Shown here in pieces: positions 35,658 through 44,545 of a DNA stretch of 64,000 nucleotides (within the stretch, counting starts at the first letter, position 1; every line of letters begins with the position of its first letter). A model generated the notes under the pieces. It was not told the DNA's origin and did no database searches. It was given only the letters and a program-made list of their open reading frames with translations. The stretch is from Pseudodonghicola sp048268305 (GTDB taxonomy: Bacteria > Pseudomonadota > Alphaproteobacteria > Rhodobacterales > Rhodobacteraceae). The stretch spans positions 265,874 to 329,873 of the forward strand of contig NZ_JBLWVT010000006.1 of assembly GCF_048268305.1 (NCBI RefSeq). The letters run 5' to 3'. The position numbers were made by a program, and so were the translations under genes.

Positions 35658-36650
35658 ATGGCAAACTTCACCCTCTATTCCAACCTGTACGGCTGGAGCG
35701 TCAACGATCTCTGGTCCGTTGATTTCGGCGCAGCCCCCCTCCTCAAGATCTCTGAGACGACGATTGCCGGTTACCTGGACGGGGTCTTCGTCGCGGCGCA
35801 GGGACGCTTCACCCTGGAGGCCGGCGAGCTGACTGGCGGCACCCTCGCCAACCTCAGCTTCACGACCGGAGGCGACAGCATGGCAGTCTTCTCCGGTCTG
35901 TCGCTCGACATCGACGATCTCGCCTCTGGCGCGGTGGCGAGCATGTTTCAGAAATCCGATATCCTGACCTCCTCCTGGGACGGGGACGGCAGCTATGCCA
36001 CCGGCGGCGGCGATGATCGGATCACGTTGGGGGCCGGCGACGATACGGTGGACGGCGGCTCCGGGCGGGACACTTTCGTGCTGGATCTTGCCTATGATCC
36101 GCAAAGCATCGAAACCGAAGGCGGCGCGGTGCTGGTCGACAGCGCCTGGGGTCACGACAGGCTGACCCGGATCGAGCGGATCGAGTTCACCGACCGCAGC
36201 GTCGCGCTGCAGGTCGGTGGGGACGGCAGGGATATCCTGCGTGGTGACAGCGATCCGATCACCTCCTGGGATATCCTCTTCGGCGGCGCCGGCGATGACC
36301 GCCTGATCGGTCGCCGAGGGGCCGACCGGCTGTTCGGCGGCGAGGGCGACGATCGGCTGTCGGGCAATGGCAATCGCGACTATCTTGACGGCGGGGCCGG
36401 CGACGACATCCTGCGCGGCGGCGGCGGCCGCGACACCTTCGTCTTCGCCACCGGCGCCGGCCATGACCGGATCGCCGATTTCCAGCTGGGGATCGACACC
36501 ATCGCCATCGGCGACGGGGCGGCGGGTCTGTCCGATCTGACGTTCAGCCAGCAGGGCGCCGACGTGCTGATCAGCTTCGCCGACGTGACCATCCTGGTCC
36601 AGCATATGACGCTGGGCGAGTTGCAGGACGGGGGGAATTTCGATTTCTGA
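35658..36650 (+). CDS. RTX-type calcium-binding secreted protein, first paralogue
   Basis: 330 residues. A non-repetitive N-terminal region of about 110 residues (MANFTLYSNLYGWSVNDLWS) is followed by Asp/Gly-rich nonapeptide repeats (GGGDDRITLGAGDDTVDGG, then FGGAGDDRLIGRRGADRLFG), and a C-terminal domain ending DGGNFDF. RTX repeats bind Ca outside the cell, and proteins with this tail usually leave by a type I secretion system. No signal peptide and no T1SS genes are seen nearby. No enzymatic motif is visible. It has about the same plan as the next gene. Confidence 0.88.
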   Translation: MANFTLYSNLYGWSVNDLWSVDFGAAPLLKISETTIAGYLDGVFVAAQGRFTLEAGELTGGTLANLSFTTGGDSMAVFSGLSLDIDDLASGAVASMFQKSDILTSSWDGDGSYATGGGDDRITLGAGDDTVDGGSGRDTFVLDLAYDPQSIETEGGAVLVDSAWGHDRLTRIERIEFTDRSVALQVGGDGRDILRGDSDPITSWDILFGGAGDDRLIGRRGADRLFGGEGDDRLSGNGNRDYLDGGAGDDILRGGGGRDTFVFATGAGHDRIADFQLGIDTIAIGDGAAGLSDLTFSQQGADVLISFADVTILVQHMTLGELQDGGNFDF

Positions 36651-36721
36651 TCGTTCTGCCGCGGCGGAAGGCATCATGTCCGAGCTTTCGGACTTGATCC
36701 CCTGCCCGGACCTGTGACTTC

Positions 36722-36760
36722 ATTTCAGAACCTGTCCGACCACCGAGCGGGTTCTGAAAT
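36722..36760. promoter_or_regulatory. 11-bp inverted repeat between the two RTX genes
   Basis: ATTTCAGAACC (36722-36732) and its exact complement GGTTCTGAAAT (36750-36760) enclose 17 bases. It lies 72 bases after the first RTX stop and 53 before the second RTX start, in the place of a promoter or an inter-gene hairpin. There is no T run, so a simple terminator is less likely. Confidence 0.55.
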
Positions 36761-36812
36761 CCGCTAAGGCAGGCGACTTTCAATTATCGGTAATATAAAG
36801 GCCGCTTCCGTC

Positions 36813-37898
36813 ATGACGACTTTGACGATTTCCTCTTCCCTGAACGGTTGGAGCTATGACGACTTCCTGAACATCGATTTCGATGCCGTCTCCGCCCCCT
36901 CGCTTACGTCCTCGGCCATTTCCGGTTACGTGGAGGGGATCTATTTCCTTGCCCGCGGCTATTTCACCTATAATTCCGGCGAGCTCACCGGCGGACGGCT
37001 CGACAGCATCCATATCAGCTATAGCGGGTCCTCACTGGCGTCGATCACGGATCTGGGGCTCGACCTGAACAAGGTCGCCTATGCCTCAGATGCCGAAATC
37101 GAGCGGATGATCTTCGGCGGCAACGATGTGTTTTTCTCCGACTGGACGGAGGGGGCCACCTATGCCACCGGCGGTGGCAATGACCGGATCACCCTGGGCG
37201 CAGGCGACGATTTCGTCGATGGCGGTGACGGCGTCGACACCTTCGTTCTGCGCACGGCCTATAATCCGGCCAGCATCCTCATGGAAAGCGGCCAGTTGGT
37301 GATCAAAGGCGCCATGGGGCGCGATGTGCTGAACAACGTCGAAATCCTTGAATTCTCGAACAAGAGCGTCGCCGTCAAGGTTGGCAGCATGCGCGATGAC
37401 GTGCTGACCGGCGATGCCCAGGACGGCGTGCTGGCGGATATCCTGTTCGGCGATTTCGGCAACGACCGGATCAGCGGCGGCAAGCAGGGCGACCGGCTGT
37501 TCGGCAACGGCGGTGCCGACAAGCTGTTCGGCGGCGCCGGCAGCGACATGCTGAACGGGGGCGCCGGCAAGGATGTGCTCAAGGGCGGCAGCGGGGCCGA
37601 CATCCTGCGCGGCGGCGACAGCGACGATCGACTGCTGGGCGGCACTGGCGATGACACGCTGACCGGCGGCAGCGGGCGGGACAAGTTCATCTTCACCCGC
37701 GGCGATGGCCATGACCGCATCACCGATTTCCAGATCGGCCGCGACACCATCGTGATCGACCGCGGCGCCTCCGACCTCTCCGATCTGGAGTTCACCCGCA
37801 AGGGCGCCGACGTGCTGGTCCATTTCGCCAATGTGACGATCCTGGTCGAAGACGTGACCGTCGCCGACCTGAAGGACGCGACGAATTTCGATTTCTGA
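36813..37898 (+). CDS. RTX-type calcium-binding secreted protein, second paralogue
   Basis: 361 residues with the same plan as the previous gene: a related N-terminus (MTTLTISSSLNGWSYDDFLN), a conserved YATGGGNDRITLGAGDDFVD repeat block, a longer run of GGxGxD nonapeptides (LFGNGGADKLFGGAGSDMLN) and the same ending (DATNFDF). The SGELTGG and ADVLVHFANVTILVEDVT segments are shared with the first copy, so the pair arose by duplication. Likely a Ca-binding surface or matrix protein. No ribosome-binding site is obvious before 36813. A bidirectional terminator follows. Confidence 0.88.
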   Translation: MTTLTISSSLNGWSYDDFLNIDFDAVSAPSLTSSAISGYVEGIYFLARGYFTYNSGELTGGRLDSIHISYSGSSLASITDLGLDLNKVAYASDAEIERMIFGGNDVFFSDWTEGATYATGGGNDRITLGAGDDFVDGGDGVDTFVLRTAYNPASILMESGQLVIKGAMGRDVLNNVEILEFSNKSVAVKVGSMRDDVLTGDAQDGVLADILFGDFGNDRISGGKQGDRLFGNGGADKLFGGAGSDMLNGGAGKDVLKGGSGADILRGGDSDDRLLGGTGDDTLTGGSGRDKFIFTRGDGHDRITDFQIGRDTIVIDRGASDLSDLEFTRKGADVLVHFANVTILVEDVTVADLKDATNFDF

Positions 37899-37978
37899 TC
37901 GCCGGTCGCCTTTCGACGCCCCGGAGAGGGAGGCTCGACCGGCCCAGCCGGCATGAGCGCCCCATCCCCAGACATGAG

Positions 37979-38007
37979 AAAGGCGGGCCGAGCCCGCCTT
38001 TCCTTTG
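37979..38007. terminator. Bidirectional terminator between RTX2 and carboxynorspermidine synthase
   Basis: AAAGGCGGGC and GCCCGCCTTT form a 10-bp stem with a 3-base loop. A T-rich tail (TCCTTTG) follows on the plus strand and a T-rich stretch follows on the minus strand, so it can serve both converging genes. Confidence 0.85.
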
Positions 38008-38029
38008 ACGACCAAGACGAAACCCCGCC

Positions 38030-39265
38030 TCAGGCGTTCCAGGGATGATCGCCGCGTGCGTCCTTCACCCGGGTCGGCAGGCCGATCTTGTCGAGAATGG
38101 TGAAGAAGGGCTTCGGGTCCAGCTCCTCGACGTTCTTCATGGTCTTGGCATCCCACTCACCGGAGGCCACCAGCATGGCGGCCGCCACGGGGGGCACACC
38201 GGCGGTATAGGAAATGCCCTGGCTGCCCACCTCGTCATAGGCTTCCTTGTGATCGGCGACGTTATAGACGAAAAGCTCGACCTCTTCGCCATCCTTCACG
38301 CCCTTCACCAGATCGCCGATGCAGGTCTTGCCAGTATAATTCGGCGCCAGCGAGGCAGGGTCGGGCAGCACCGCCTTGACCACCTTCAGCGGCACCACTT
38401 CCAGCCCCTCGGCGGTTTTCACCGGCTGTTCGCTCAGCAGGCCGAGGTTCTGCAGTACGGTGAAGACGTTGATGTAATGCTCGCCGAAGCCCATCCAGAA
38501 CCGCACGTCAGCCTGGGGATAGTTGGCGGCGAGGCTGTGCACCTCGTCATGGCCCGACTGATAGGCGCGCTGGGTGCCGACCACCGGCAGATCCCAGTCG
38601 CGACCGGAAGCGAACATCGAGGTTTCCTTCCACTGCTGGTCTTCCCAGTAGTAGACGGTGCCGGTGAATTCGCGGAAATTGATCTCCGGATCGAAGTTGG
38701 TGGCGAAATACTTGCCGTGGGAGCCCGCGTTGATATCGACGATGTCGATCGACTTCACCTCATCCATCTGGTCGATGGCGAAACGGGCAAAGGCGTTGAC
38801 CACGCCCGGGTCGAAGCCGGCGCCAAGGATCGCGGTCACGCCCTTCTCGGCGCAGAGATCGCGTTTCTTCCATTCATAGTTGGCATACCAAGGCGGCGTC
38901 TCGCAGATCTTGGCCGGGTCCTCGTGAATGGCGGTATCGATATAGGCCGCCCCGGTCTCGATGCAGGCATCGAGCACATACATGTTGACGAAGGCGGAGC
39001 CGACATTGATGACGATCTGCGCACCGGTTTGGCGGATCAGATCGGCCACCGCCTTGGTGTCCATCGCGTCCACCTGATGGGCCGTCAAGACGCCCTCTTG
39101 TTTCATCGAGCCCTTTTCGCGGACTGACTCAAGGATCGCCTCACATTTGGAAAGCGTCCGGCTGGCGATATGGATATTGCCAAGCACATCGTTGTTTTGC
39201 GCGCATTTATGCGCCACGACCTGAGCGACGCCGCCAGCGCCGATGATGAGAACGTCTCGTTTCAA
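38030..39265 (-). CDS. Carboxynorspermidine synthase (saccharopine dehydrogenase family)
   Basis: 411 residues with an N-terminal Rossmann fold (VLIIGAGGVAQVVAHKCA) and a C-terminal catalytic domain. It joins aspartate semialdehyde and putrescine (or diaminopropane) to give carboxyspermidine or carboxynorspermidine with NADPH. Blocks such as FVNMYVLDACIETGAAYID and ILGAGFDPGVVNAFA are typical of this subgroup rather than of lysine-degrading saccharopine dehydrogenases. The next gene downstream encodes the matching decarboxylase, which makes the assignment firm. It ends close to a shared terminator. Confidence 0.9.
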   Translation of the reverse strand: MKRDVLIIGAGGVAQVVAHKCAQNNDVLGNIHIASRTLSKCEAILESVREKGSMKQEGVLTAHQVDAMDTKAVADLIRQTGAQIVINVGSAFVNMYVLDACIETGAAYIDTAIHEDPAKICETPPWYANYEWKKRDLCAEKGVTAILGAGFDPGVVNAFARFAIDQMDEVKSIDIVDINAGSHGKYFATNFDPEINFREFTGTVYYWEDQQWKETSMFASGRDWDLPVVGTQRAYQSGHDEVHSLAANYPQADVRFWMGFGEHYINVFTVLQNLGLLSEQPVKTAEGLEVVPLKVVKAVLPDPASLAPNYTGKTCIGDLVKGVKDGEEVELFVYNVADHKEAYDEVGSQGISYTAGVPPVAAAMLVASGEWDAKTMKNVEELDPKPFFTILDKIGLPTRVKDARGDHPWNA

Positions 39266-39322
39266 CTCAAGGGACCTCCTTCGTGTTCCTGTAGTTTGGG
39301 GTAAAGCCTCAGTTTCAAGGTT

Positions 39323-40414
39323 TCACGACAAAGCGGCCGTAAAATCCTCATAGGTGAAATCGCGCACCAGCCGGACGGAGCCGTCCAGCTCGCGAATGGC
39401 AATGGCCGGCATCTTGACGCCATTGAACCAGTTCTTCTTGACCATCGTGTAACCGGCGGCATCCTGAATGCTCAGCCGGTCACCGGCCTTGAGCGGGGCA
39501 GGAAAGCGGAATTCGCCGAAGATATCGCCCGCCAGACAGGACTTGCCGCAGACCATCCATTGCTGGTCGCCGCTTTCCTCCATCTTGGCGTTTTCGCGAT
39601 AGATCAGCAAATCGAGCATATGCGCCTCGATCGAGCTGTCGACGATCGCCAGGTTCTTGCCGTTGAACAGCGTGTCCAGAACGGTGACTTCCAGCGTGGT
39701 CGACTTGGTGATCGCCGCCTCGCCCGGTTCCAGATAGACCTGCACCTGGTTCTGGTCGGAAAAGCGTTTCAGCCGATCGGCCAACTTGTCGAGCGGATAG
39801 CCTTCGCCGGTGAAATGGATGCCGCCGCCAAGGCTGATCCAATCCATCCGGCGGATCAGATGGCCAAAGCGCTGTTCGATCGACCCCAGCATGGCGTCGA
39901 AACGGTCAAAATCGGCGTTCTCGCAATTGTTGTGGAACATGAAGCCGGTGATCAGATCGGCCACCGGCTCGATATTGACCGGATCATGTTCGCCCAGCCG
40001 CGAAAACGGCCGCGCCGGATCGGCCAGATCGAACCCCGAGGTCGAGACGCCGGGGTTGACGCGCAGGCCGCGGATATGGCCACGGCTGATCTCTTCGAAC
40101 CGGGTCAGTTGCCCCACGGTGTTGAAGATGATCTTGTCGGAATTGGCCAACACCTCGTCGATCTCGTGATCGGCCCAGGCCACCGAATAGGCGTGGGTCT
40201 CGCCGGGGAACTTTTCGCGCCCCAGCTTCACCTCGAACAGCGAGGACGAGGTGGTGCCATCCATGTATTCGCTCATCAGGTCGAAGACCGACCAGGTGGC
40301 GAAGCATTTCAGCGCCAGGAGCGCCTTGGCGCCGGAATTCTCCCGCAGCCAGGCGATCTTTTCCATGTTGGGGAGCAGTCGCGCCTTGTCGATCAGATAA
40401 TAGGGCGTTTGCAT
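39323..40414 (-). CDS. nspC: Carboxynorspermidine decarboxylase
   Basis: PLP-dependent fold III decarboxylase of 363 residues that converts carboxyspermidine/carboxynorspermidine to spermidine/norspermidine. The N-terminal barrel carries the PLP lysine in AKALLALKCFATWSVF. ISLGGGIHFTGEGYPLDKL is the phosphate-binding Gly-rich loop, and the C-terminal domain has the Cys in MVCGKSCLAGDIFGEF. The start MQTPYYLIDKARLL at 40414 gives the standard N-terminus. It is transcribed before the synthase gene, 57 bases apart. Together they form an S-adenosylmethionine-independent spermidine route. Confidence 0.92.
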   Translation of the reverse strand: MQTPYYLIDKARLLPNMEKIAWLRENSGAKALLALKCFATWSVFDLMSEYMDGTTSSSLFEVKLGREKFPGETHAYSVAWADHEIDEVLANSDKIIFNTVGQLTRFEEISRGHIRGLRVNPGVSTSGFDLADPARPFSRLGEHDPVNIEPVADLITGFMFHNNCENADFDRFDAMLGSIEQRFGHLIRRMDWISLGGGIHFTGEGYPLDKLADRLKRFSDQNQVQVYLEPGEAAITKSTTLEVTVLDTLFNGKNLAIVDSSIEAHMLDLLIYRENAKMEESGDQQWMVCGKSCLAGDIFGEFRFPAPLKAGDRLSIQDAAGYTMVKKNWFNGVKMPAIAIRELDGSVRLVRDFTYEDFTAALS

Positions 40415-40605
40415 CGGGGGTTCGCCTCCAGCCAAAGGGGACCACGTCAGAGACCCGGCTGATAGAAACTTTGGCCCCTGCAAACAAGTCCTGATTTTGG
40501 TGGAGGCGAATTTTACCAGGCCTTGCCGGGATTTTGGGTCGCCGTCCCGCAATCTCCGCCCCTCCCCCCTTTTCGAGGGGGGAAGGATAGAACAGGCAAA
40601 CGCCC

Positions 40606-42075
40606 CTATTTGTCTTTCAGGTGCTTTCTCAGCGCGCTGGGACCAGCCTTCTTGCGCCCCTTATAGGGGTTCTTGTCGTTTTGACCGCGCATGTACAGGC
40701 GGATCGGCGTGCCGGGCATGTTGAAGTCCTGCCGCAGCCCGTTGACCAGATAACGCGTATAGCTGTCGGGCATCTTGTCGGGATGGCTGCACATCACCAC
40801 GAACCCTGGCGGCCGGGTCTTGGCCTGGGTCATGTACCGCAGCTTGATCCGCTTGCCCTGCGGCGCGGGGGGCGGGTGCTGCTCCAGCATGCCAATCAGC
40901 CAGCGGTTCAGCTTGGCGGTCGAGATCCGGCGGTTCCACACGTCATAGGCCCGCAGGATCGCATCATGCAGCCGGTCCAGCCCCTTGCCCGTCTTGGCCG
41001 AAACCGTGACCAGCGGCGCGCCGCGCAACTGCGGCAACAGCCGGTCGAAGGCCTCTTTCAGCTCGCGCAGCTTGTCCTGCTTGTTCTCCTCGACGTCCCA
41101 TTTATTGACGGCGACGACCACCGCACGACCTTCGCGTTCGGCCAGATCGGCGATGCGCAGATCCTGCTGCTCAAAGGGAATCGCGGCATCCAGCAACACC
41201 ACCACGACCTCGGCGAATTTCACCGCGCGCAGACCGTCCGAGACCGAGAGCTTTTCCAGCTTCTCCTGCACCTTGGCCTTCTTGCGCATGCCGGCGGTGT
41301 CGAAGATCCGCATCGGCGTGCCGTCCCAGTCGATACGCAGCGAAATGGCGTCGCGGGTGATCCCCGCCTCGGGCCCGGTCAGCAGCCGGTCCTCGCCGAG
41401 GATCTTGTTGATCAGCGTCGACTTGCCGGCATTCGGGCGCCCCACCACCGCCACTTGCAGCGGCTTGGCCGCCGTCGGCACCGGCGTGGCGGCGATCTCT
41501 TCACCGTCATCGTCGAAATCGACATCCTCGTCGATCTCCACCTCGATCTCCGGCGCATCCTGGGCGGCCCGCTCGGCGAATTCGTCGGAAATCGGCATCA
41601 GCTGGGAATAGAGGTCGTTCAGACCTTCGCCATGCTCGCCCGACAGGCGAATCGGCTCGCCCAACCCCAGGCCATAGGCCTCAAGCACACCGGCGTCGGC
41701 GGCGGCGCCTTCGGCCTTGTTGGCGGCGAGGATCACATGGGCAGAGCGTTTGCGCAGGATCTCGGCGAAGATCTCGTCCGTAGGGGTCACCCCGACACGG
41801 GCGTCGATCAGGAACAGGCAGACATCGGCCATGTCCACCGCGCGCTCGGTCAACCGCCGCATCCGCCCTTGCAGGCTGTCGTCGGTGGCATCCTCAAGGC
41901 CGGCGGTGTCGATCACGGTAAAGCGCAAATCGCCCAGCCGCGCCTCGCCCTCGCGCAGGTCACGGGTCACACCGGGCTGGTCATCGACCAGCGCCAGCCG
42001 CTTGCCGACGAGACGGTTGAACAATGTGGACTTGCCGACATTCGGCCGACCCACGATGGCGAGGGAGAAACTCAT
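40606..42075 (-). CDS. der: Ribosome biogenesis GTPase Der (EngA)
   Basis: 489 residues with two tandem GTPase domains and a C-terminal KH-like domain. G1 motifs are GRPNVGKSTLFNRL (about residue 9) and GRPNAGKSTLINKI (about residue 212); G3 motifs are DTAG, and the G4 motifs are ANKAEG and VNKWDV. Der is needed for 50S subunit assembly. The usual KH end is seen in GTPIRLYMRGQNDKNPY. It follows bamB and the TPR gene on the same strand, an order also known in enterobacteria. Confidence 0.97.
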   Translation of the reverse strand: MSFSLAIVGRPNVGKSTLFNRLVGKRLALVDDQPGVTRDLREGEARLGDLRFTVIDTAGLEDATDDSLQGRMRRLTERAVDMADVCLFLIDARVGVTPTDEIFAEILRKRSAHVILAANKAEGAAADAGVLEAYGLGLGEPIRLSGEHGEGLNDLYSQLMPISDEFAERAAQDAPEIEVEIDEDVDFDDDGEEIAATPVPTAAKPLQVAVVGRPNAGKSTLINKILGEDRLLTGPEAGITRDAISLRIDWDGTPMRIFDTAGMRKKAKVQEKLEKLSVSDGLRAVKFAEVVVVLLDAAIPFEQQDLRIADLAEREGRAVVVAVNKWDVEENKQDKLRELKEAFDRLLPQLRGAPLVTVSAKTGKGLDRLHDAILRAYDVWNRRISTAKLNRWLIGMLEQHPPPAPQGKRIKLRYMTQAKTRPPGFVVMCSHPDKMPDSYTRYLVNGLRQDFNMPGTPIRLYMRGQNDKNPYKGRKKAGPSALRKHLKDK

Positions 42076-42124
42076 GCGAACGGACTTTCGAAAACCTGAA
42101 TGCGCCCTTTAGCGCATCCGGGCC

Positions 42125-43459
42125 TCAACGGAAAGCGTAGAGTGTTCCCTTGGTGCTGACGACGTAAAGGGTGCGCCCCGCTACCACCGGCGCCGAGGCC
42201 GCGCCTGCGGGCACGGAAAGCGAGGACAGCCGACGTCCGTCCTTCGGATCGAAGAAGCCCACGGTGCCGTCGGTCGAGGCGACGACGATCCGCCCACCGG
42301 CCAGGATCGGCCCATAGTTGGCATAGGACGGGCCCCGCTTGCGCGCGGTGTCGCGTTTGAAATCGCTCAGCTGCACCGACCAGATGGTGCTGCCGTCGCG
42401 GCTGTCCAGCCGGGTCAGCCGGTTTTCGTCGCTGATCAGGAAGATGCTGCCGCCGGCAGGGACCACCGGCCCCAGCGCCCCTTCGGTCGCGGTCCAGATG
42501 CGCTCACCGCTATTCAGATCATAGGCGACGGTACGTCCCGACTGGTTGCCGGCATAAACCCGGTTGCCGTCGATCACCGGGCTGCCGGTGACATCCATGA
42601 TCATCGCCCGCGCCCAGCCCTTGCGCTTGCCGGCGATCGAAGCATACCAGCGCCGGAAGCCGCCCTTGCGGAAGGTCGCCGTCAGGTCGCCGGAGCCGAA
42701 GGCGAAGACCGCCAGCTCGTTGCTCAGCGCCGGCGCCGGGGCGCCCAGCACATTGGCAACGCTCGGGGTGGCGGAAATCTGCCAGGCGATGCGCCCGTCC
42801 GAGGCCTTCACCGCCCAGCCGGTATCGTCACCGGCGACCAGATAGACCAGCCCGTCATAGACCGTCGGCTGCCCTGAACCGGTCGCGTCCAGCTTCTGCT
42901 GCCAGCGCTGCGCGCCGGTGGCCGCGTCCAGCGCGGTCAGCCGGCCATAGCCGGAGGAAACATAGATGGTGCCCTGATGATAGGCCAGACCGCCGCCGGT
43001 GGCTTGCCCGTCCTTATCCGAGGAGGGAATCAGATCGACGCTCCAGGCCACGGCCCCGTTCTGGCTGACGGCGGTGACCCGGGCCGAGGAATCGAGCGTA
43101 TAGATCATCCCGTTCGCCACCACCGGCGCTGCGGTGATGCGCTGGCGCAGGCTGTTGCCCTCGCCGATCGGGGCGGTCCAGGCCAGCGCCGGCGCCGCGG
43201 CCAAGGCCGCGTTGCCAACGCGATAGGCCGGGGTGCCCTGCCCCTGTTCCCAACTGGTGTTGGCCTTCTGGGCCGGCAGGTTGATGGCCAGGGATTCGTT
43301 GCCCCGCTTGGCGGCGGCAAGCTGTTCCTCGGTGGCGGGGCGGATCGCCTCGCGATCGCCCGGCAGGATCTCTTCCGGTTCGGAACAGGCGGATAGAACC
43401 AGCGCCGTGCTGCCCAGCAGGGCCAGACCGATACGCGAAAGAGAAAACGCTCTGCTCAT
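42125..43459 (-). CDS. bamB: Outer membrane assembly lipoprotein BamB
   Basis: 444-residue lipoprotein with a signal peptide and a lipobox in LVLSACSEPEE (lipid-modified Cys about residue 25). The rest is an eight-bladed PQQ-like beta-propeller with repeated blades such as LDAATGAQRWQQKLD and YDLNSGERIWTATEG. BamB helps BamA insert outer-membrane proteins. The gene lies between a membrane TPR protein and der, the same order as yfgM-bamB-der in E. coli. No PQQ dehydrogenase active-site residues are visible. Confidence 0.92.
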   Translation of the reverse strand: MSRAFSLSRIGLALLGSTALVLSACSEPEEILPGDREAIRPATEEQLAAAKRGNESLAINLPAQKANTSWEQGQGTPAYRVGNAALAAAPALAWTAPIGEGNSLRQRITAAPVVANGMIYTLDSSARVTAVSQNGAVAWSVDLIPSSDKDGQATGGGLAYHQGTIYVSSGYGRLTALDAATGAQRWQQKLDATGSGQPTVYDGLVYLVAGDDTGWAVKASDGRIAWQISATPSVANVLGAPAPALSNELAVFAFGSGDLTATFRKGGFRRWYASIAGKRKGWARAMIMDVTGSPVIDGNRVYAGNQSGRTVAYDLNSGERIWTATEGALGPVVPAGGSIFLISDENRLTRLDSRDGSTIWSVQLSDFKRDTARKRGPSYANYGPILAGGRIVVASTDGTVGFFDPKDGRRLSSLSVPAGAASAPVVAGRTLYVVSTKGTLYAFR

Positions 43460-43522
43460 GGAAAACTGCCTGTCGTTAGTCTGTCGTCACATCGCTCTGG
43501 GCACGCCATTGCGACCCCGGTT

Positions 43523-44197
43523 TCAGCCCTGCTGCACGCCGCTCACCGCCGCGGGCTTGCCACCCAGCGCCACGATGACCTGATAAACGCGCTGCCGCAA
43601 GGTGGCATTGATTTCAGCGTCCTGCAGGATCGCCTGCAGCTTTTCGATCGCCGCGTCACGCTGACCTTCGGCCACATCAATCAGGGCAAGTTGCTCCTCG
43701 GCCAGAAGCCGCAGCGGCGCGCCCGGCTGGGCCAGAGCCTCGAACCCCTGGCGGCGCTGATCGGCCGGCAGCGTGTCGGCCTGCAGGGTCAGCGCCTTGA
43801 AGCTGGCGATCTGGCGGTAAATCTCGGGCAGTTCGCCATTGCGGGCCACCTCCTCCAGATCGGCGACCGCCGCAGCGGTATCCCCCGCCTCGGCCTGTGC
43901 GGCGGCCGAGAGGAACCCCAGCACAGCCTCACCACCCGGAGTGGAGGCCTCGATCTTCGACAGCGCCGTGGCCCGCTCGGCCGGCGCGTCGAGCTCGAGC
44001 GCGGCCAGCATCGCCTCGCCCAGCCCCTGGGCGGTGGCCGTGGCCTGCGCCTTGCGATATTCGTTATAGCCCGCGCCGCCCACCACAGCGACGATCACCA
44101 CCACGGCGATCCAGCCATAGCGGCGTATCAAGGTGAAAAGCCGGTCGCGGCGGACCTCTTCGGTGACCTCGTCGATGAAACTGTCGGCGTCGCTCAT
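43523..44197 (-). CDS. YfgM-like membrane TPR protein
   Basis: 224 residues: a short cytoplasmic N-terminus (EEVRRDRLFTLIRRYGW), one transmembrane span (about 28-46, IAVVVIVAVVGGAGYNEY), then an Ala/Leu-rich periplasmic region with TPR-like helices. YfgM-type proteins are ancillary subunits of SecYEG that link it to periplasmic chaperones. The gene order TPR-bamB-der supports this name. It is the first gene of the run. Confidence 0.85.
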   Translation of the reverse strand: MSDADSFIDEVTEEVRRDRLFTLIRRYGWIAVVVIVAVVGGAGYNEYRKAQATATAQGLGEAMLAALELDAPAERATALSKIEASTPGGEAVLGFLSAAAQAEAGDTAAAVADLEEVARNGELPEIYRQIASFKALTLQADTLPADQRRQGFEALAQPGAPLRLLAEEQLALIDVAEGQRDAAIEKLQAILQDAEINATLRQRVYQVIVALGGKPAAVSGVQQG

Positions 44198-44536
44198 GCC
44201 TTGCCCCGCCCCGGTTCTGGCGGCCTCCTGTTGACGGCCCCGGATGGCATCCGGGCGGCCCGCTTTCGATCACCCGAGATACCGGCCGCGCGACCGGCAC
44301 GCAAGGCCGCACCGCCAACCGCCGGAGATCTGGCGCATTTCCCCCTCTTACCGCGCATCCCCGGCCAAGCCAAGGGTCGCTACCGGCGGAAAATCCCCCG
44401 GCACCGCAGGAGCGGGGGGACGAGACGACAAAATCTCATCTTGAGCATATGTCATTTCAATCGCCGAGTTTGTATATCTGCCGACGCAATTCTCTCATTT
44501 CCATAAGTATCGTTTCTACGGATACGGCCTCCAAGG
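44198..44536. other. Divergent intergenic region with candidate operator
   Basis: This 339-base gap separates the TPR gene (minus) from the RND adaptor (plus). Its right third turns AT-rich. GTATC at 44507-44511 and GATAC at 44521-44525 form a spaced inverted repeat within AGTATCGTTTCTACGGATAC, about 20 bases before the adaptor start, a good place for a repressor site of TetR type. No regulator gene lies adjacent. No open frame here looks real. Confidence 0.45.
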
Positions 44537-44545
44537 ATGCTCCTC

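Noticed and set aside
42125..43459. PQQ-dependent dehydrogenase reading of the beta-propeller gene
   Set aside because: It has a lipobox, lacks dehydrogenase active-site residues and lies between a TPR gene and der, so BamB fits better.
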